Positions 15,352 through 23,241 of a stretch of 57,884 nt of DNA are shown here, piece after piece; the first letter of the stretch is position 1, and the number at the start of each line of letters is the position of its first letter. Source of the DNA: Nonomuraea longispora (GTDB lineage Bacteria > Actinomycetota > Actinomycetes > Streptosporangiales > Streptosporangiaceae). Made by a program: the position numbers and the translations under genes. The notes beneath the pieces were generated by a model. That model had not been told where the DNA came from. It ran no database searches and saw only the letters and a list, made by a program, of their open reading frames with translations. Where the stretch lies: positions 1 through 57,884 of the forward strand of contig NZ_SMJZ01000021.1 of the NCBI RefSeq assembly GCF_004348345.1. Direction: 5' to 3'.

Positions 15352-15876
15352 ATGGTCCGTACACCCGAAACCACCATCGATCCGCGCTACAGCAGCGACA
15401 ACGCCGAGGCGATCCCGTGGCAGGACGCCGTCGCCGCCCTCGGGAACGCGGAGCTGTTCTGGGTGTCCACCGTCCGGCCTGACGGGCGGCCGCACGTCAC
15501 GCCGGTCGTCGGGGTCTGGCTGGACGACGCCTTCTACTTCTCCACCGGGCCGGAGGAGCAGAAGGCGAAGAACCTCGCGGCCGGCCCGCACTGCGCGGTG
15601 ACCACGGGGTGCAACCGGTGGAACGAGGGCCTCGACATCGTCCTGCACGGCGACGCCGTCCCGGTGCGCGACGTGCAGGTGCTGCGCCGGGTGGCCGACG
15701 CCCACACCGCCAAGTACGGCAGCGCCTGGGCCGCCGAGGTCGGCGACGACGGCGTCTTCCGCATGCACGGGCACGAACCGCTGGTGTACGAGGTCGTACC
15801 GGCACAGGCACTGGGGTTCGGCAAGACGGAGGGATTCAGCCACACCCGGTGGGGCTTCACCGCCGAGCCCGCCTGA
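15352..15876 (+). CDS. Pyridoxamine 5'-phosphate oxidase family protein (flavin/F420-binding split barrel)
   Basis: Starting at ATG 15352 after a long G-rich Shine-Dalgarno gives 174 residues; GTG 15313 would add 13. The split-barrel motifs are FWVSTVRPDGRPHVTPVVGVW, DAFYFSTGPEEQKAKNLA and NRWNEGLDIVLHGDAVPVRD, typical of the PPOX-class flavin- or F420-binding enzymes common in actinobacteria. C-terminal residues PLVYEVVPAQALGFGK and FSHTRWGF are standard for the subgroup. The substrate cannot be deduced. It stands alone. Confidence 0.82.
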   Translation: MVRTPETTIDPRYSSDNAEAIPWQDAVAALGNAELFWVSTVRPDGRPHVTPVVGVWLDDAFYFSTGPEEQKAKNLAAGPHCAVTTGCNRWNEGLDIVLHGDAVPVRDVQVLRRVADAHTAKYGSAWAAEVGDDGVFRMHGHEPLVYEVVPAQALGFGKTEGFSHTRWGFTAEPA

Positions 15877-15904
15877 CCGGCGGCCCGGTACGACGCCCCG
15901 GACC

Positions 15905-16160
15905 TCACGTGCGGACCCAGCGGTGGTAGGCGTCCAGGGCGACGTTGCCGCCGCAGACGATGGTGGCCACGTGGCGCCCGGCGAAGCGGTCACGGTCCTC
16001 CATGACGGCGGCGACGCCGAGGGCGGCGGAGGGTTCGGCGACGGGCCCGGCGTCCTCCAGGAGCATCCGCATGCCCGCGACGATCGACGACTCCCGCACC
16101 AGGACGGCGTCGTCGGCCACCTGGAGAAGGTCGTCCAGGGCCGCGGGGACGGGGTGGCGG
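15905..16160 (-). pseudogene. Threonine/serine dehydratase-like PLP enzyme, C-terminal fragment
   Basis: The minus frame ending at 15905 encodes DDLLQVADDAVLV, GMRMLLEDAGPVAEPSAALG, MEDRDRFAGRHVATIVCGGN and YHRWVRT. This is the last ~85 residues of a fold-type II PLP enzyme close to threonine dehydratase. The catalytic Lys region and two thirds of the protein are missing. Around 16160 the sequence changes to a histidine-kinase fragment on the opposite strand, a sharp junction that implies deletion. The longer ORF extending to 16513 is therefore artefactual. Confidence 0.7.
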
Positions 16161-16164
16161 CAGC

Positions 16165-16360
16165 CCCAGCTCGGCGCCGCGCGGCGGTCACGGTCACCTT
16201 GCGCAACGTAGGCGGCTGGTATGAGCGGAAGGTCCGTGACGACGGCGGCGCGGCGCCGGTGCAGGACGGCGCCGGTCACGGCCTGGTCGGCATGCGGGAA
16301 CGCGCCGAGCTGCTCGGTGGCTCGCTCACGGCCGGCCCGGAGGGCGACGGCTTCCGTTAA
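16165..16360 (+). pseudogene. NarL-type sensor histidine kinase, C-terminal ATPase fragment
   Basis: The plus frame ending with TAA at 16358-16360 reads VTVTLRNVGG, VRDDGG and GHGLVGMRERAELLGGSLTA, followed by GPEGDGF. These are the N-, G1- and G2-type boxes of HATPase_c from HPK7-class (NarX/LiaS/DesK-like) kinases. Only about 60 residues remain, so no sensor or dimerisation domain exists. The partner response regulator that usually follows is absent. Together with the dehydratase tail it marks a deletion scar. Confidence 0.65.
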
Positions 16361-16742
16361 TGGATGCCGTCCTCGCGTATACAGGCGACGTTGCAGCATT
16401 GCGTGGGTTTGCCCCACATGGCGGCTCCGATGTGGGGGAAGAAGGCAACCGGTCGGGCCCGTTGAGCAGATCACGGCGCGGGCATTCCGGCCGGCAACCG
16501 TCTCCCTGATCATGGTTCGACATGGCGGGCGTGGCCGATGGCGGGGCCGGCGTCGCCGGAGCGCAGGGTGCTGGTTCCCGCGCGGCGACCGGCGCCGTAC
16601 AGACTTCGCCTGTCAAGTGTGCACCCGGTTACCTGGGGAATCAGGCCAATTGGCTGCTTTACGCCGCCGTACACGCGCCGCCCGGTGCCGCAGTTCACCG
16701 GCGCCACCTGGGGCGGCCGCTTCCGCACAGGGGAGATGAGCG
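16361..16742. other. Non-coding interval with competing inverted repeats
   Basis: No convincing gene lies in these ~380 bases. CCCCACAT (16412-16419) is the exact reverse complement of ATGTGGGG (16430-16437). Just upstream, GTGGG (16403-16407) can instead pair with CCCAC (16413-16417), so two mutually exclusive hairpins are possible. The rest is GC-rich with a slightly A/T-richer stretch near 16615-16665. Confidence 0.4.
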
Positions 16743-17503
16743 ATGCGGGTCCATGCCGTCCCTGCCCCGATGACCGTCGCCTCCGACGCCCGGCTCGCCG
16801 ACGTGGTCTTCGCCAGCGACCGGGTGGACAGCGACATGGCCCTGTTCCGGCGCCGGTCGACCGGCGGCTGGCGTCCCGTGACGGCGAGGCGGTTCGCGGC
16901 CGACGTTCGCAGCCTGGCGGCCGGCTTCCTCGCCGCCGGGATCCAGCCCGGCGATCGGATCGCGCTGCTGGCCGCCACCAGCTACGAGGGGACGCTGGTG
17001 GACTACGCCCTGTGGACGGTGGCGGCGCCGCCGGTCCCGATCTACGAGACCTCCTCGGCCGAGCAGGTCCGCTGGGTGCTGCAGGACGCCGGCCCCGTCG
17101 CGGCGGTGGTCGAGCACGAGACTCGTCACCGCGCAGAAGATCGGCACGGTGGGGCCGCCCCTGCCCGGGGTCGAGGTCCGGATCGCCGACGACGGCGAGA
17201 TCCTGATCAAAGGCCCGATCGTGTTCCAGGGTTACTGAGGCGCTGGCGTCGTGGAAGCGGGCCGCCGGCCGGCCCGAGCAGGACGCGGCCGAGCTTCGCG
17301 ACGATCCTGACCTGCTGGCCGCGCTGCAGGCGGCCGTGGACGAGGCCAACACGACGGTGAGCCGGGCCGAGTCGATCCGCAGGTTCCGGATACTTCCGGT
17401 CGACCTGACCGAGCAGAACGGATATCTGACCCCGACCATGAAGGTCAAGCGTGCCATGGTCCACAAGGACTTCGCGGCCGACATCGAGGAGCTGTACCGC
17501 TGA
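16743..17503 (+). pseudogene. FadD15-type long-chain acyl-CoA synthetase, deletion mosaic
   Basis: Three colinear pieces of one AMP-forming ligase occupy three different frames. Piece 1 (16743-~17125) is the N-terminus: [57 protein letters not shown]. Piece 2 (~17128-17235) contains [20 protein letters not shown] and [12 protein letters not shown], ending in TGA where a Trp codon is expected. Piece 3 (~17240-17503) is the C-terminus: AVDEANTTVSRAESIRRFRI, GYLTPTMKVKRAMV, DIEELYR. The P-loop and central adenylation motifs and part of the hinge region are missing. A family member has about 600 residues; only ~250 codons remain. It cannot be functional as read. Confidence 0.88.
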
Positions 17504-17568
17504 GCACCAGACGCCAGGACCGGCGGATCCGCCGCGTCGCGGGGGCGCGATCGACGCTGGATCGACTG

Positions 17569-18684
17569 GTGGCGTCCACGCCGGCGTCCCGTGACCGGGT
17601 GGTCGACGCCGCCCGTGCGCTGTGCGTCGTGGTCGTCACCCTCTGGCACTGGACATTGTCGGTCACCCACCGCACCGCCGACGGCAGCCTGACCATGCCC
17701 AACCCGATCCATGCCGTGCCCGGTGGCTGGCTGGCCACCTGGGTGCTGCAGATCATGCCGGTGTTCTTCCTGGTCGGCGGGTACGCCAACCTGGTCGGCC
17801 GGCAACGGGCTCGGGAACGCGGGACGACCGCCGGCCGGTTCGTCCGGGACCGGCTGCGCCGGCTGCTGTGGCCGGCCGCCGTCTGGGCCGTGGTCTGGCT
17901 CGCCGGCGAGCTGATCGCGGCCGCCCTGCCCGGGTCGCATCGATGGATGTGGGAGTGGTTCCCCGGCTACCTGACGCCGCTGTGGTTCCTGGGCGTGTAC
18001 GGCCTGCTGATCGCCGCCGTGCCGATCACCGTGCGCCTGCACGACCGCTACGGAGCCGGCGTCCTGGTGGCGCTCGTGCTGCTGATCGCCCTCGGCAGCG
18101 TGGCGCACCGCGGCGCCGGCCTGGCCTGGGCGGGCTGGGTGACCGCCGCCCTGGTGTGGCTGTTCTGCCACCAGCTCGGCTACGCCTGGCGCGGCTGGGA
18201 GCTGGGGCGCAGGCCGCCGGCGCAGCGGCTGGCGGTCGCCGGAGCCGGATTGGCCGGGCTGGTCGGGCTGACCGTGGGAGTGGGCTACCCCCTGTCGATG
18301 GTGTCCACCACCGGCGCCGCCGAATCCAACATCTTCCCGACCAACGCCGCCATCGCCGCCCTGGCCGTCTTCCAGCTCGGGCTGCTGGTCCTCATCACGC
18401 CGGCCGCCGAGCGCCTGCTGCGCCGACCGGCCGTCTGGAAGCCGGTCGTGGCCCTCAACGTGGTCGCGTTGACCATCTTTCTCTGGCACATGACGGCGTA
18501 CCTGGTGGTGCTGTGGGCCTATGAAGGGCTTGGTGGCACGCTGGCGGCGGAGCCGACCGCCGGTTGGTGGGCACAGCGCTGGCTATGGCTGCTGGCCCCG
18601 TCGGCCGTGCTGGCCGTGCTGGCCGTCGTGTTCGCCAGGGTGGAGCTTGCCGCCCGCCGACCTCGGAAAGGGGCAGGTCGCTGA
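17569..18684 (+). CDS. Membrane acyltransferase, acyltransferase 3 family
   Basis: 371 residues from GTG 17569. The frame is open back to a CTG at 17500 that overlaps the synthetase remnant's stop (CTGA), a possible alternative start. About ten hydrophobic helices are visible (MPVFFLVGGYANLVG, VWAVVWLAGELIAA, TPLWFLGVYGLLIAA, VVALTIFLWHMTAYLVVL). The early Arg-His pair of the family is seen as DAARALCVVVVTLWHW. Such integral membrane enzymes transfer acyl groups from acyl-CoA to sugars or lipids. The gene directly follows a wrecked acyl-CoA synthetase, which once may have supplied its donor. Confidence 0.8.
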   Translation: MASTPASRDRVVDAARALCVVVVTLWHWTLSVTHRTADGSLTMPNPIHAVPGGWLATWVLQIMPVFFLVGGYANLVGRQRARERGTTAGRFVRDRLRRLLWPAAVWAVVWLAGELIAAALPGSHRWMWEWFPGYLTPLWFLGVYGLLIAAVPITVRLHDRYGAGVLVALVLLIALGSVAHRGAGLAWAGWVTAALVWLFCHQLGYAWRGWELGRRPPAQRLAVAGAGLAGLVGLTVGVGYPLSMVSTTGAAESNIFPTNAAIAALAVFQLGLLVLITPAAERLLRRPAVWKPVVALNVVALTIFLWHMTAYLVVLWAYEGLGGTLAAEPTAGWWAQRWLWLLAPSAVLAVLAVVFARVELAARRPRKGAGR

Positions 18685-18880
18685 GCTCGGCACCCGCGAA
18701 AAGCGCCGCGTGTGAGGAGCGGCCGTTCCGTCACGATCTGGATCGTCACGTTCGTGATCGGATACAGAACGCCCCGAACAAGGTGCCGGTAGGTCCCGCG
18801 ACCCGTGCTTCAGGCGCCTCTGGGGCTGGGGCACGCAGCGCTCCTGAAGGCCGCTGACCAGGGGCGACGGGCAGCGCGGG

Positions 18881-18886
18881 TAAAAT
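18881..18886 (+). promoter_or_regulatory. Candidate -10 element for the release-factor-like gene
   Basis: TAAAAT stands out in an otherwise GC-only stretch, 64 bases before the ATG at 18950. A convincing -35 is not visible. The interval 18685-18949 otherwise holds a short palindrome at 18733-18746 (ACGATC/GATCGT) and GC-rich dyads, and the leader ends in a strong CGGAGGTGA ribosome site. Confidence 0.35.
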
Positions 18887-18949
18887 GTACGGACCCCCGC
18901 ACCGCCGGGGCCCTGACCAAGGGCTCCTGCCTACGGAGGTGAGCGCGTC

Positions 18950-20041
18950 ATGGTGTTCGACCAGGCAGATCTACGCGAGCTGGCGGCCTTCGGCGACGAG
19001 GTCGGTGTGCTGTCGCTCTACACCACGATGGAGCCGGGCACGCAGGCCGGTCGGACCCGGCTGCGCAACGAGATCGCCGCGCTGCGCCAGGAGCTGGCCG
19101 CAGGCTCCGACCAGGAGCGGGCCAGGCTCGTGGACCTGCGCCTCGACCTGCTGGAGCCGCGGATCACCGAGCTGCTCGACCCGGCCGGTCCCGGTCTCGG
19201 GCGTGCCCTGTTCGCGCAGGTGGCCGGTGAGGAGGTGCGTACCGCGTGGGTTCAGCTCCCGGCGGGTGTCCTCGCCGTGCTGAAGGAACACGCTTATCTG
19301 CTGCCGCTCGTGACCGCCGTACAGGCCGACAAGCCCGCCGGGGTGGTCAGGGTGGGGCGTGACGGCGTGCGGCTGTTCGACTGCCGCTACGGCCTGGCCG
19401 ACGAGCTGGAGCCGGTCGGCTTCGACCTGGCGACGGCGGGCTCGTCCAGAGAGGCGACGCTGCCGGGGCTCTCCCGGCGCGTCATCCACCCCGACCGCTT
19501 CGACCAGCGCGTGGAGGAGCACCTGACCAGGTTCCTGCGCGAGTCGGCCCCGCACGTGGCCGGGCAGGCCCGGCGGCTGGGCTGGGAGACGCTGCTGCTG
19601 GTGGGCGATCCCCGCGACACCTCGGTGCTGGGCGAGGCGCTGCCGGCGGACAGGGAGATCGTCCAGGTGGACGCCGTGCTCGATCCCGCTCTGTCGCCGT
19701 CGGAGGTGCTGGAGTTCGTCCGCCCCACACTCGACGAGGTGCGGGCCAGGCATGACGCCGCCCTGGCCGTACGCGCCCGGGACCTGGCCCTGTCGGGCGG
19801 TAACGGCGCGGTGGGCCTCGACGACATCCTCTCCCTTCTGCGGCAGGGCCGGGTCGAGCACCTGCTGCTCGACCCGGCGGGCGGGTGGAACGCCGATCCC
19901 GTCGCCGTCGCCCCCGAGGAGCTGAAGGAGGAGATGTTCGAGCTAGCCTTCGAGCACGGAGGCGACGTCACCGTGCTGGAGACCCGAGCGGCGGAGGAGC
20001 TCGCCGAGGCGGGCGGAGTGGCGGCGATGCTGCGCTGGTGA
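18950..20041 (+). CDS. VLRF1/baeRF family aeRF1-type release factor-like protein
   Basis: ATG 18950 sits 8-15 bases after CGGAGGTGA. The 363-residue cytosolic protein begins with VGVLSLYTTMEPG, has AGVLAVLKEHAYLLPLVTAV, GVVRVGRDGVRLFDCRYG, the HPDRFDQRVEEHLTRFLRE helix, WETLLLVGDP and the C-terminal LRQGRVEHLLLDPAGGW and VTVLETRAAEELAEAGGVAA segments. These correspond to the eRF1-like fold of bacterial baeRF/VLRF1 proteins, related to archaeal aRF1 domains 2-3. Family proteins are proposed to act on stalled ribosomes; function here is inferred. Single-gene unit. Confidence 0.7.
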   Translation: MVFDQADLRELAAFGDEVGVLSLYTTMEPGTQAGRTRLRNEIAALRQELAAGSDQERARLVDLRLDLLEPRITELLDPAGPGLGRALFAQVAGEEVRTAWVQLPAGVLAVLKEHAYLLPLVTAVQADKPAGVVRVGRDGVRLFDCRYGLADELEPVGFDLATAGSSREATLPGLSRRVIHPDRFDQRVEEHLTRFLRESAPHVAGQARRLGWETLLLVGDPRDTSVLGEALPADREIVQVDAVLDPALSPSEVLEFVRPTLDEVRARHDAALAVRARDLALSGGNGAVGLDDILSLLRQGRVEHLLLDPAGGWNADPVAVAPEELKEEMFELAFEHGGDVTVLETRAAEELAEAGGVAAMLRW

Positions 20042-20181
20042 GCGGTCGCGCACTCTTTCACGTCGAGGGCCTGCGCAACCCAGCGCATCCCCGGCGCGAT
20101 CGGCGGGATCGGGGACACCACGATCGTGGGCATGGCGGAACGGGTCCTCGACCGGCTCCACCCGGCGCATCCGGTGCGGGC

Positions 20182-21195
20182 TCAATCCGGCGGGCGGAAG
20201 GCCGCGCAGAGGCGTTCCAGGCCGATACCGCTGATCATCAGGCGTTCCTTGGCGTTGCCGAGCAGGCCGGCGGTCCAGGTGACCGATCCGCCGTCGCCGA
20301 GGTCGACGTCGTCGCCGGCCGGAGTGGCGGCGCGGATCCCGAAGCATACGCCGCCGTAGTAGCCGCGGCCGGCGGCGCGGTCGTCGTCGAAGGCGAACCC
20401 GGTACCGGGGTGCTCCTGCGCGAGCCGGTCCAGGACCTTCTCGCGCAGCGCCCGGCGGTGGCGCCCGCCGGTCAGGTCCGTGACGGACACGCGCACCTTC
20501 GTGGCCTCGTAACCGAGGGCGCGTGCCTCCCGCAGGAGGTCGAGGTGGACGCCGATCTGCTCGGTCAGGGCGGCCGTCTCGAAGGCGAACGAGCCCTCGT
20601 CGCGACCGGCGGTACACAGGCCCAGCAGCGAGAAGTGCGCCGCCATGCCCGGCCCGAAGGCCTGGGCACGCACCACGCGGTGAACGGCCCCGAGCCGGAC
20701 CCGCCGGCGTGAGCGCGGATCGGCCCCGAGCAGGTCCCGCCGGCGTACCGCGCACTCCAGAGCCAGCACGTTGGTGACGTCCGCGACGACCTCCGAGGTA
20801 CGGACCGTGGTGACGACCTTGTTCTGGTCCGCGGTGGCCACCGACGAGACGGTGCCCAGCGGGCACAGCGGCGACAACTGCACCGCGGTGAAGGCATGCC
20901 GGCCGAGCCGCCGGAGCACCATAGCCTCCAGGCGTGCCAGCTCACCGGCGTCCAGCGGCGACGGCCGGGTGAAGCGGTTGTCCTCATAGGCCTTCAGCAG
21001 GCGCGCGGGCGTCACCGCGGCGGCACGCCGGCGGGAGACCTCGATCAGCAGCGTCTGCAGATCGGTGGGGGACAACCGCTCGGCCAGCACATCCAGCACC
21101 TCGGGAACGGCTCCCTCGCGCAGGATCCGGCCGAGCCAACGCTCACGCGTCCGCGCCGCCGGCAGATCTTCACTATGGTCGGACGCCTCACTCAT
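20182..21195 (-). CDS. Orphan protein with class II synthetase-like features
   Basis: ATG complementary to 21193-21195 gives 337 residues; an upstream in-frame start at 21231 adds 12. The N-terminal ~100 residues are helical (WLGRILREGAVPEVLDVLAE, LIEVSRRRAAAVTPARLLKA). The middle carries LSPLCPLGTVSSVATADQNK, TVRTSEVVADVTNVLALECA, then FGPGMAAHFSLLGL. The C-terminus reads TWTAGLLGNAKERLMISGIGLERL. The spacing and the final G-x-G-x-E-R loop recall class II aminoacyl-tRNA synthetase or HisZ-type paralogues, but an aminoacyl-adenylate motif 2 is not obvious. It could be a synthetase-derived enzyme or regulator. No HisG or tRNA gene is nearby. Confidence 0.6.
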   Translation of the reverse strand: MSEASDHSEDLPAARTRERWLGRILREGAVPEVLDVLAERLSPTDLQTLLIEVSRRRAAAVTPARLLKAYEDNRFTRPSPLDAGELARLEAMVLRRLGRHAFTAVQLSPLCPLGTVSSVATADQNKVVTTVRTSEVVADVTNVLALECAVRRRDLLGADPRSRRRVRLGAVHRVVRAQAFGPGMAAHFSLLGLCTAGRDEGSFAFETAALTEQIGVHLDLLREARALGYEATKVRVSVTDLTGGRHRRALREKVLDRLAQEHPGTGFAFDDDRAAGRGYYGGVCFGIRAATPAGDDVDLGDGGSVTWTAGLLGNAKERLMISGIGLERLCAAFRPPD

Positions 21196-21478
21196 CGACC
21201 TATCGTGGCGGTTTTCCGGACGCCCTCGCACCGGGTTTTCCTACCGTCCCCATACCGCCTCCAGAGAGAGCGGCGTTTCGCGGCGGGCCTGTTGATCAGG
21301 TGGGCGACCGAATGGGCGAGGTAGCACGGCAGTGGGCGTTTGCCGACCGCCGCCAGCGCCACGCGCTTCGTCGCGGAAACAACATCCGCCGTCCAGGACG
21401 CCACCCGGGAGGTCCGTAAGATCGCCGGCGACTGGCCCGGGCCTCGTGCGAGCCGGTGGCCCATGTCACATCCGTCCT
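21196..21478. other. Intergenic region, no gene recognised
   Basis: These ~280 bases between the synthetase-like gene and the AhpD-like gene's promoter contain no frame with coding character. The first 60 bases are the A/T-richer 5' side of the divergent synthetase-like gene. Confidence 0.4.
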
Positions 21479-21505
21479 TGTCACACTTCGCCGGGCCGCT
21501 CCGTC
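21479..21505 (+). promoter_or_regulatory. ECF41 (SigJ)-type promoter
   Basis: TGTCACA at 21479-21485 and CGTC at 21502-21505 are separated by 16 bases, the published arrangement for ECF41 sigma factors (-35 TGTCACA, -10 CGTC). A second TGTCACA lies at 21464-21470. The predicted transcript starts ~30 bases before an AhpD-like gene, the class of gene ECF41 factors are known to control. No sigma-factor gene is in the window. Confidence 0.75.
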
Positions 21506-21543
21506 AATGGGGTATGACCAGCGACAACGACAAGGAGCACACC

Positions 21544-22017
21544 ATGAACGCTCGTCTCAACCTGTTCGGCAACGACTTCGCGGCCAAGGCGCTGAAGCAC
21601 TTCATCGGAGTGAGCCAGGCGGTCAAGGACTCCAGCCTGCCGGCCACGACCCGGGAGCTGGTGCAGCTGCGCGCCAGCCAGATCAACGGCTGCGCCTTCT
21701 GCGTCGACATGCACACCAAGGACGCCGCGCACGCCGGGGAGAGCTCGGTGCGGCTCAACCTGGTCGCGGCCTGGCGGGAGGCCACGGTGTTCACCGAGGC
21801 CGAGCGCGCCGCCCTGGAGCTGGCGGAGGAGGGCACCCGCCTCGCGGACGCTGCCGGCGGTGTCTCCGACGACGTGTGGGCGAACGTCGCCAAGCACTAC
21901 GACGAGGAGCAGCTCACCGCCCTGGTGACGCTCATCGCCACCATCAACGCCTTCAACCGCCTGAACGTCATCACCCAGCAGCCGGCCGGCGACTACCAGC
22001 CCGGCCAGTTCGGGTAA
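21544..22017 (+). CDS. Carboxymuconolactone decarboxylase / AhpD-like protein
   Basis: ATG 21544 is preceded by AAGGAG. The 157-residue protein has the alkylhydroperoxidase D signature: Glu38 in TTRELVQLRAS, Cys50-x2-Cys53 in NGCAFCVDMH and His57. The order and spacing fit the CMD family with a redox-active CxxC rather than a true decarboxylase. It probably reduces peroxides or organic hydroperoxides in the cytosol. The ECF41-type promoter upstream supports control by an extracytoplasmic-function sigma factor. It is monocistronic; the next gene is convergent. Confidence 0.88.
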   Translation: MNARLNLFGNDFAAKALKHFIGVSQAVKDSSLPATTRELVQLRASQINGCAFCVDMHTKDAAHAGESSVRLNLVAAWREATVFTEAERAALELAEEGTRLADAAGGVSDDVWANVAKHYDEEQLTALVTLIATINAFNRLNVITQQPAGDYQPGQFG

Positions 22018-22110
22018 CCAGATCGGGGGAAGGAACGCGGCCGCCGGCACCGGACGCCGACCGGCGGCTCACCGGTCGGCGGCACGTGCGGGGTCACAGG
22101 CCGGCGCTCG

Positions 22111-23145
22111 TCACTCGCCGAGGAGCCGCCACGTGGTGAGGGCGATCCTGGCCCGGGTCAGCCCGGCCGGTTCGGTGAGGTCGATACGCAAGGCCTTGCC
22201 GATCTGTTCGACCCGGCGGGCGATGCTGCTGTGGTGCAGGTGCAGGAGGTCGGCGGCCTGGCGCAGGGAACCGGTGGCGCAGTAGGCGTCCAGGGTCTCC
22301 AGGTCCTCGGGAACGCCGACCAGCCGGTCGATCGCCGCCACGTCGGGGTTGCCGCGCGCGACCTCCGGCGGGATCTCGGCCAGCAGGGCCAGCGCGCCCA
22401 GGTCCTCGTAGTGGACGACCGGCCGGCGCGGAGTGGTGTAGCGCAGGGCGGTGCGCGCCTGCTGCCAGGACACGCAAGGGCCGGCCGCGGAACCGATGCC
22501 CGCCCGCGCGCCCTCGGGCAAGCGGCTCTGGTCGACGGTGGTGGCCAGGATGACGCCCACGCCGCCGACCGGCGCCGCCCTGACCGGGCGTGTCGGGCAG
22601 ATCAGGCCGCCGACCTGGTCGAGCGGGAGCCGTGACCGTACGGCGGCGACGCGTACGGGCAGGTCGGCGGCGAAGCCCAGCAGGCGCAACGCCCGGGCTC
22701 TGGCGGCGTCCTCGCTGCCGGGGCTGATCGCGAGCTCGACGAGGGCCGGGTCGGCCATGGTGGTGCTGGCCGGGCCGTACCTCTCGACGACCGCCGCGAC
22801 GGCGATGGCGAGCCGGTCCAGCAGCAGCTCGTCGAGCGGGAAGGGAGGGGCGGAGCGTTCCAGCCAGACCGTGCCGACCTCCTCGTCGTCGAGGGTGATC
22901 GGCGCCGTGGTGGACGCGGGCGCCGGCGGGCCGGCCGCCTGCCTGCCGTCGGGCGAGAAGCGGACCACGCGGTCCGGGTCGTGCAGCCTGATGCCCGCCA
23001 CGCAGCCGGCCAGGTTGGCCGAGGCCCGGGCGAGTGCCGGGAGATCCACCCGGCGGCGCATCAGCGTGTCGTAGAACATGACGACCCGGAGCGCCCCTCC
23101 GGCCTCCGCGTCCAGGTGCGACAGCCGTACAGCCAGTGCCTCCAT
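22111..23145 (-). CDS. PucR/CdaR-type helix-turn-helix regulator
   Basis: The ATG complementary to 23143-23145 defines 344 residues; longer upstream reading runs antisense to the hydrolase and is rejected. The C-terminus has the PucR-type HTH_30 block: DLETLDAYCATGSLRQAADL, LHLHHSSIARRVEQI, RIALTTWRLLGE. A GGDEF-like/PucR middle segment (PVRVAAVRSRLPLDQ, ARAGIGSAAGPCVSWQQART, VVHYEDLGALALLAEIP) precedes it, and the first ~150 residues are a variable sensor region. The gene is divergent from the HSL hydrolase and ABC pair with 96 bases between, so it probably controls them or itself. Confidence 0.8.
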   Translation of the reverse strand: MEALAVRLSHLDAEAGGALRVVMFYDTLMRRRVDLPALARASANLAGCVAGIRLHDPDRVVRFSPDGRQAAGPPAPASTTAPITLDDEEVGTVWLERSAPPFPLDELLLDRLAIAVAAVVERYGPASTTMADPALVELAISPGSEDAARARALRLLGFAADLPVRVAAVRSRLPLDQVGGLICPTRPVRAAPVGGVGVILATTVDQSRLPEGARAGIGSAAGPCVSWQQARTALRYTTPRRPVVHYEDLGALALLAEIPPEVARGNPDVAAIDRLVGVPEDLETLDAYCATGSLRQAADLLHLHHSSIARRVEQIGKALRIDLTEPAGLTRARIALTTWRLLGE

Positions 23146-23241
23146 GCAGGGAAGAGTACGCGACGATCGGTGCGCGGCCGAGCCGTGATGGGCGACGGAT
23201 GGCGGATGACCTGGTGGGCCGGCGCCGCGAGGATGAGCGGC

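Noticed and set aside
16743..18684. Acyl-CoA synthetase plus acyltransferase as a lipopeptide or polyketide biosynthetic cluster
   Set aside because: The synthetase is a wrecked gene and no NRPS, PKS or carrier protein is present.
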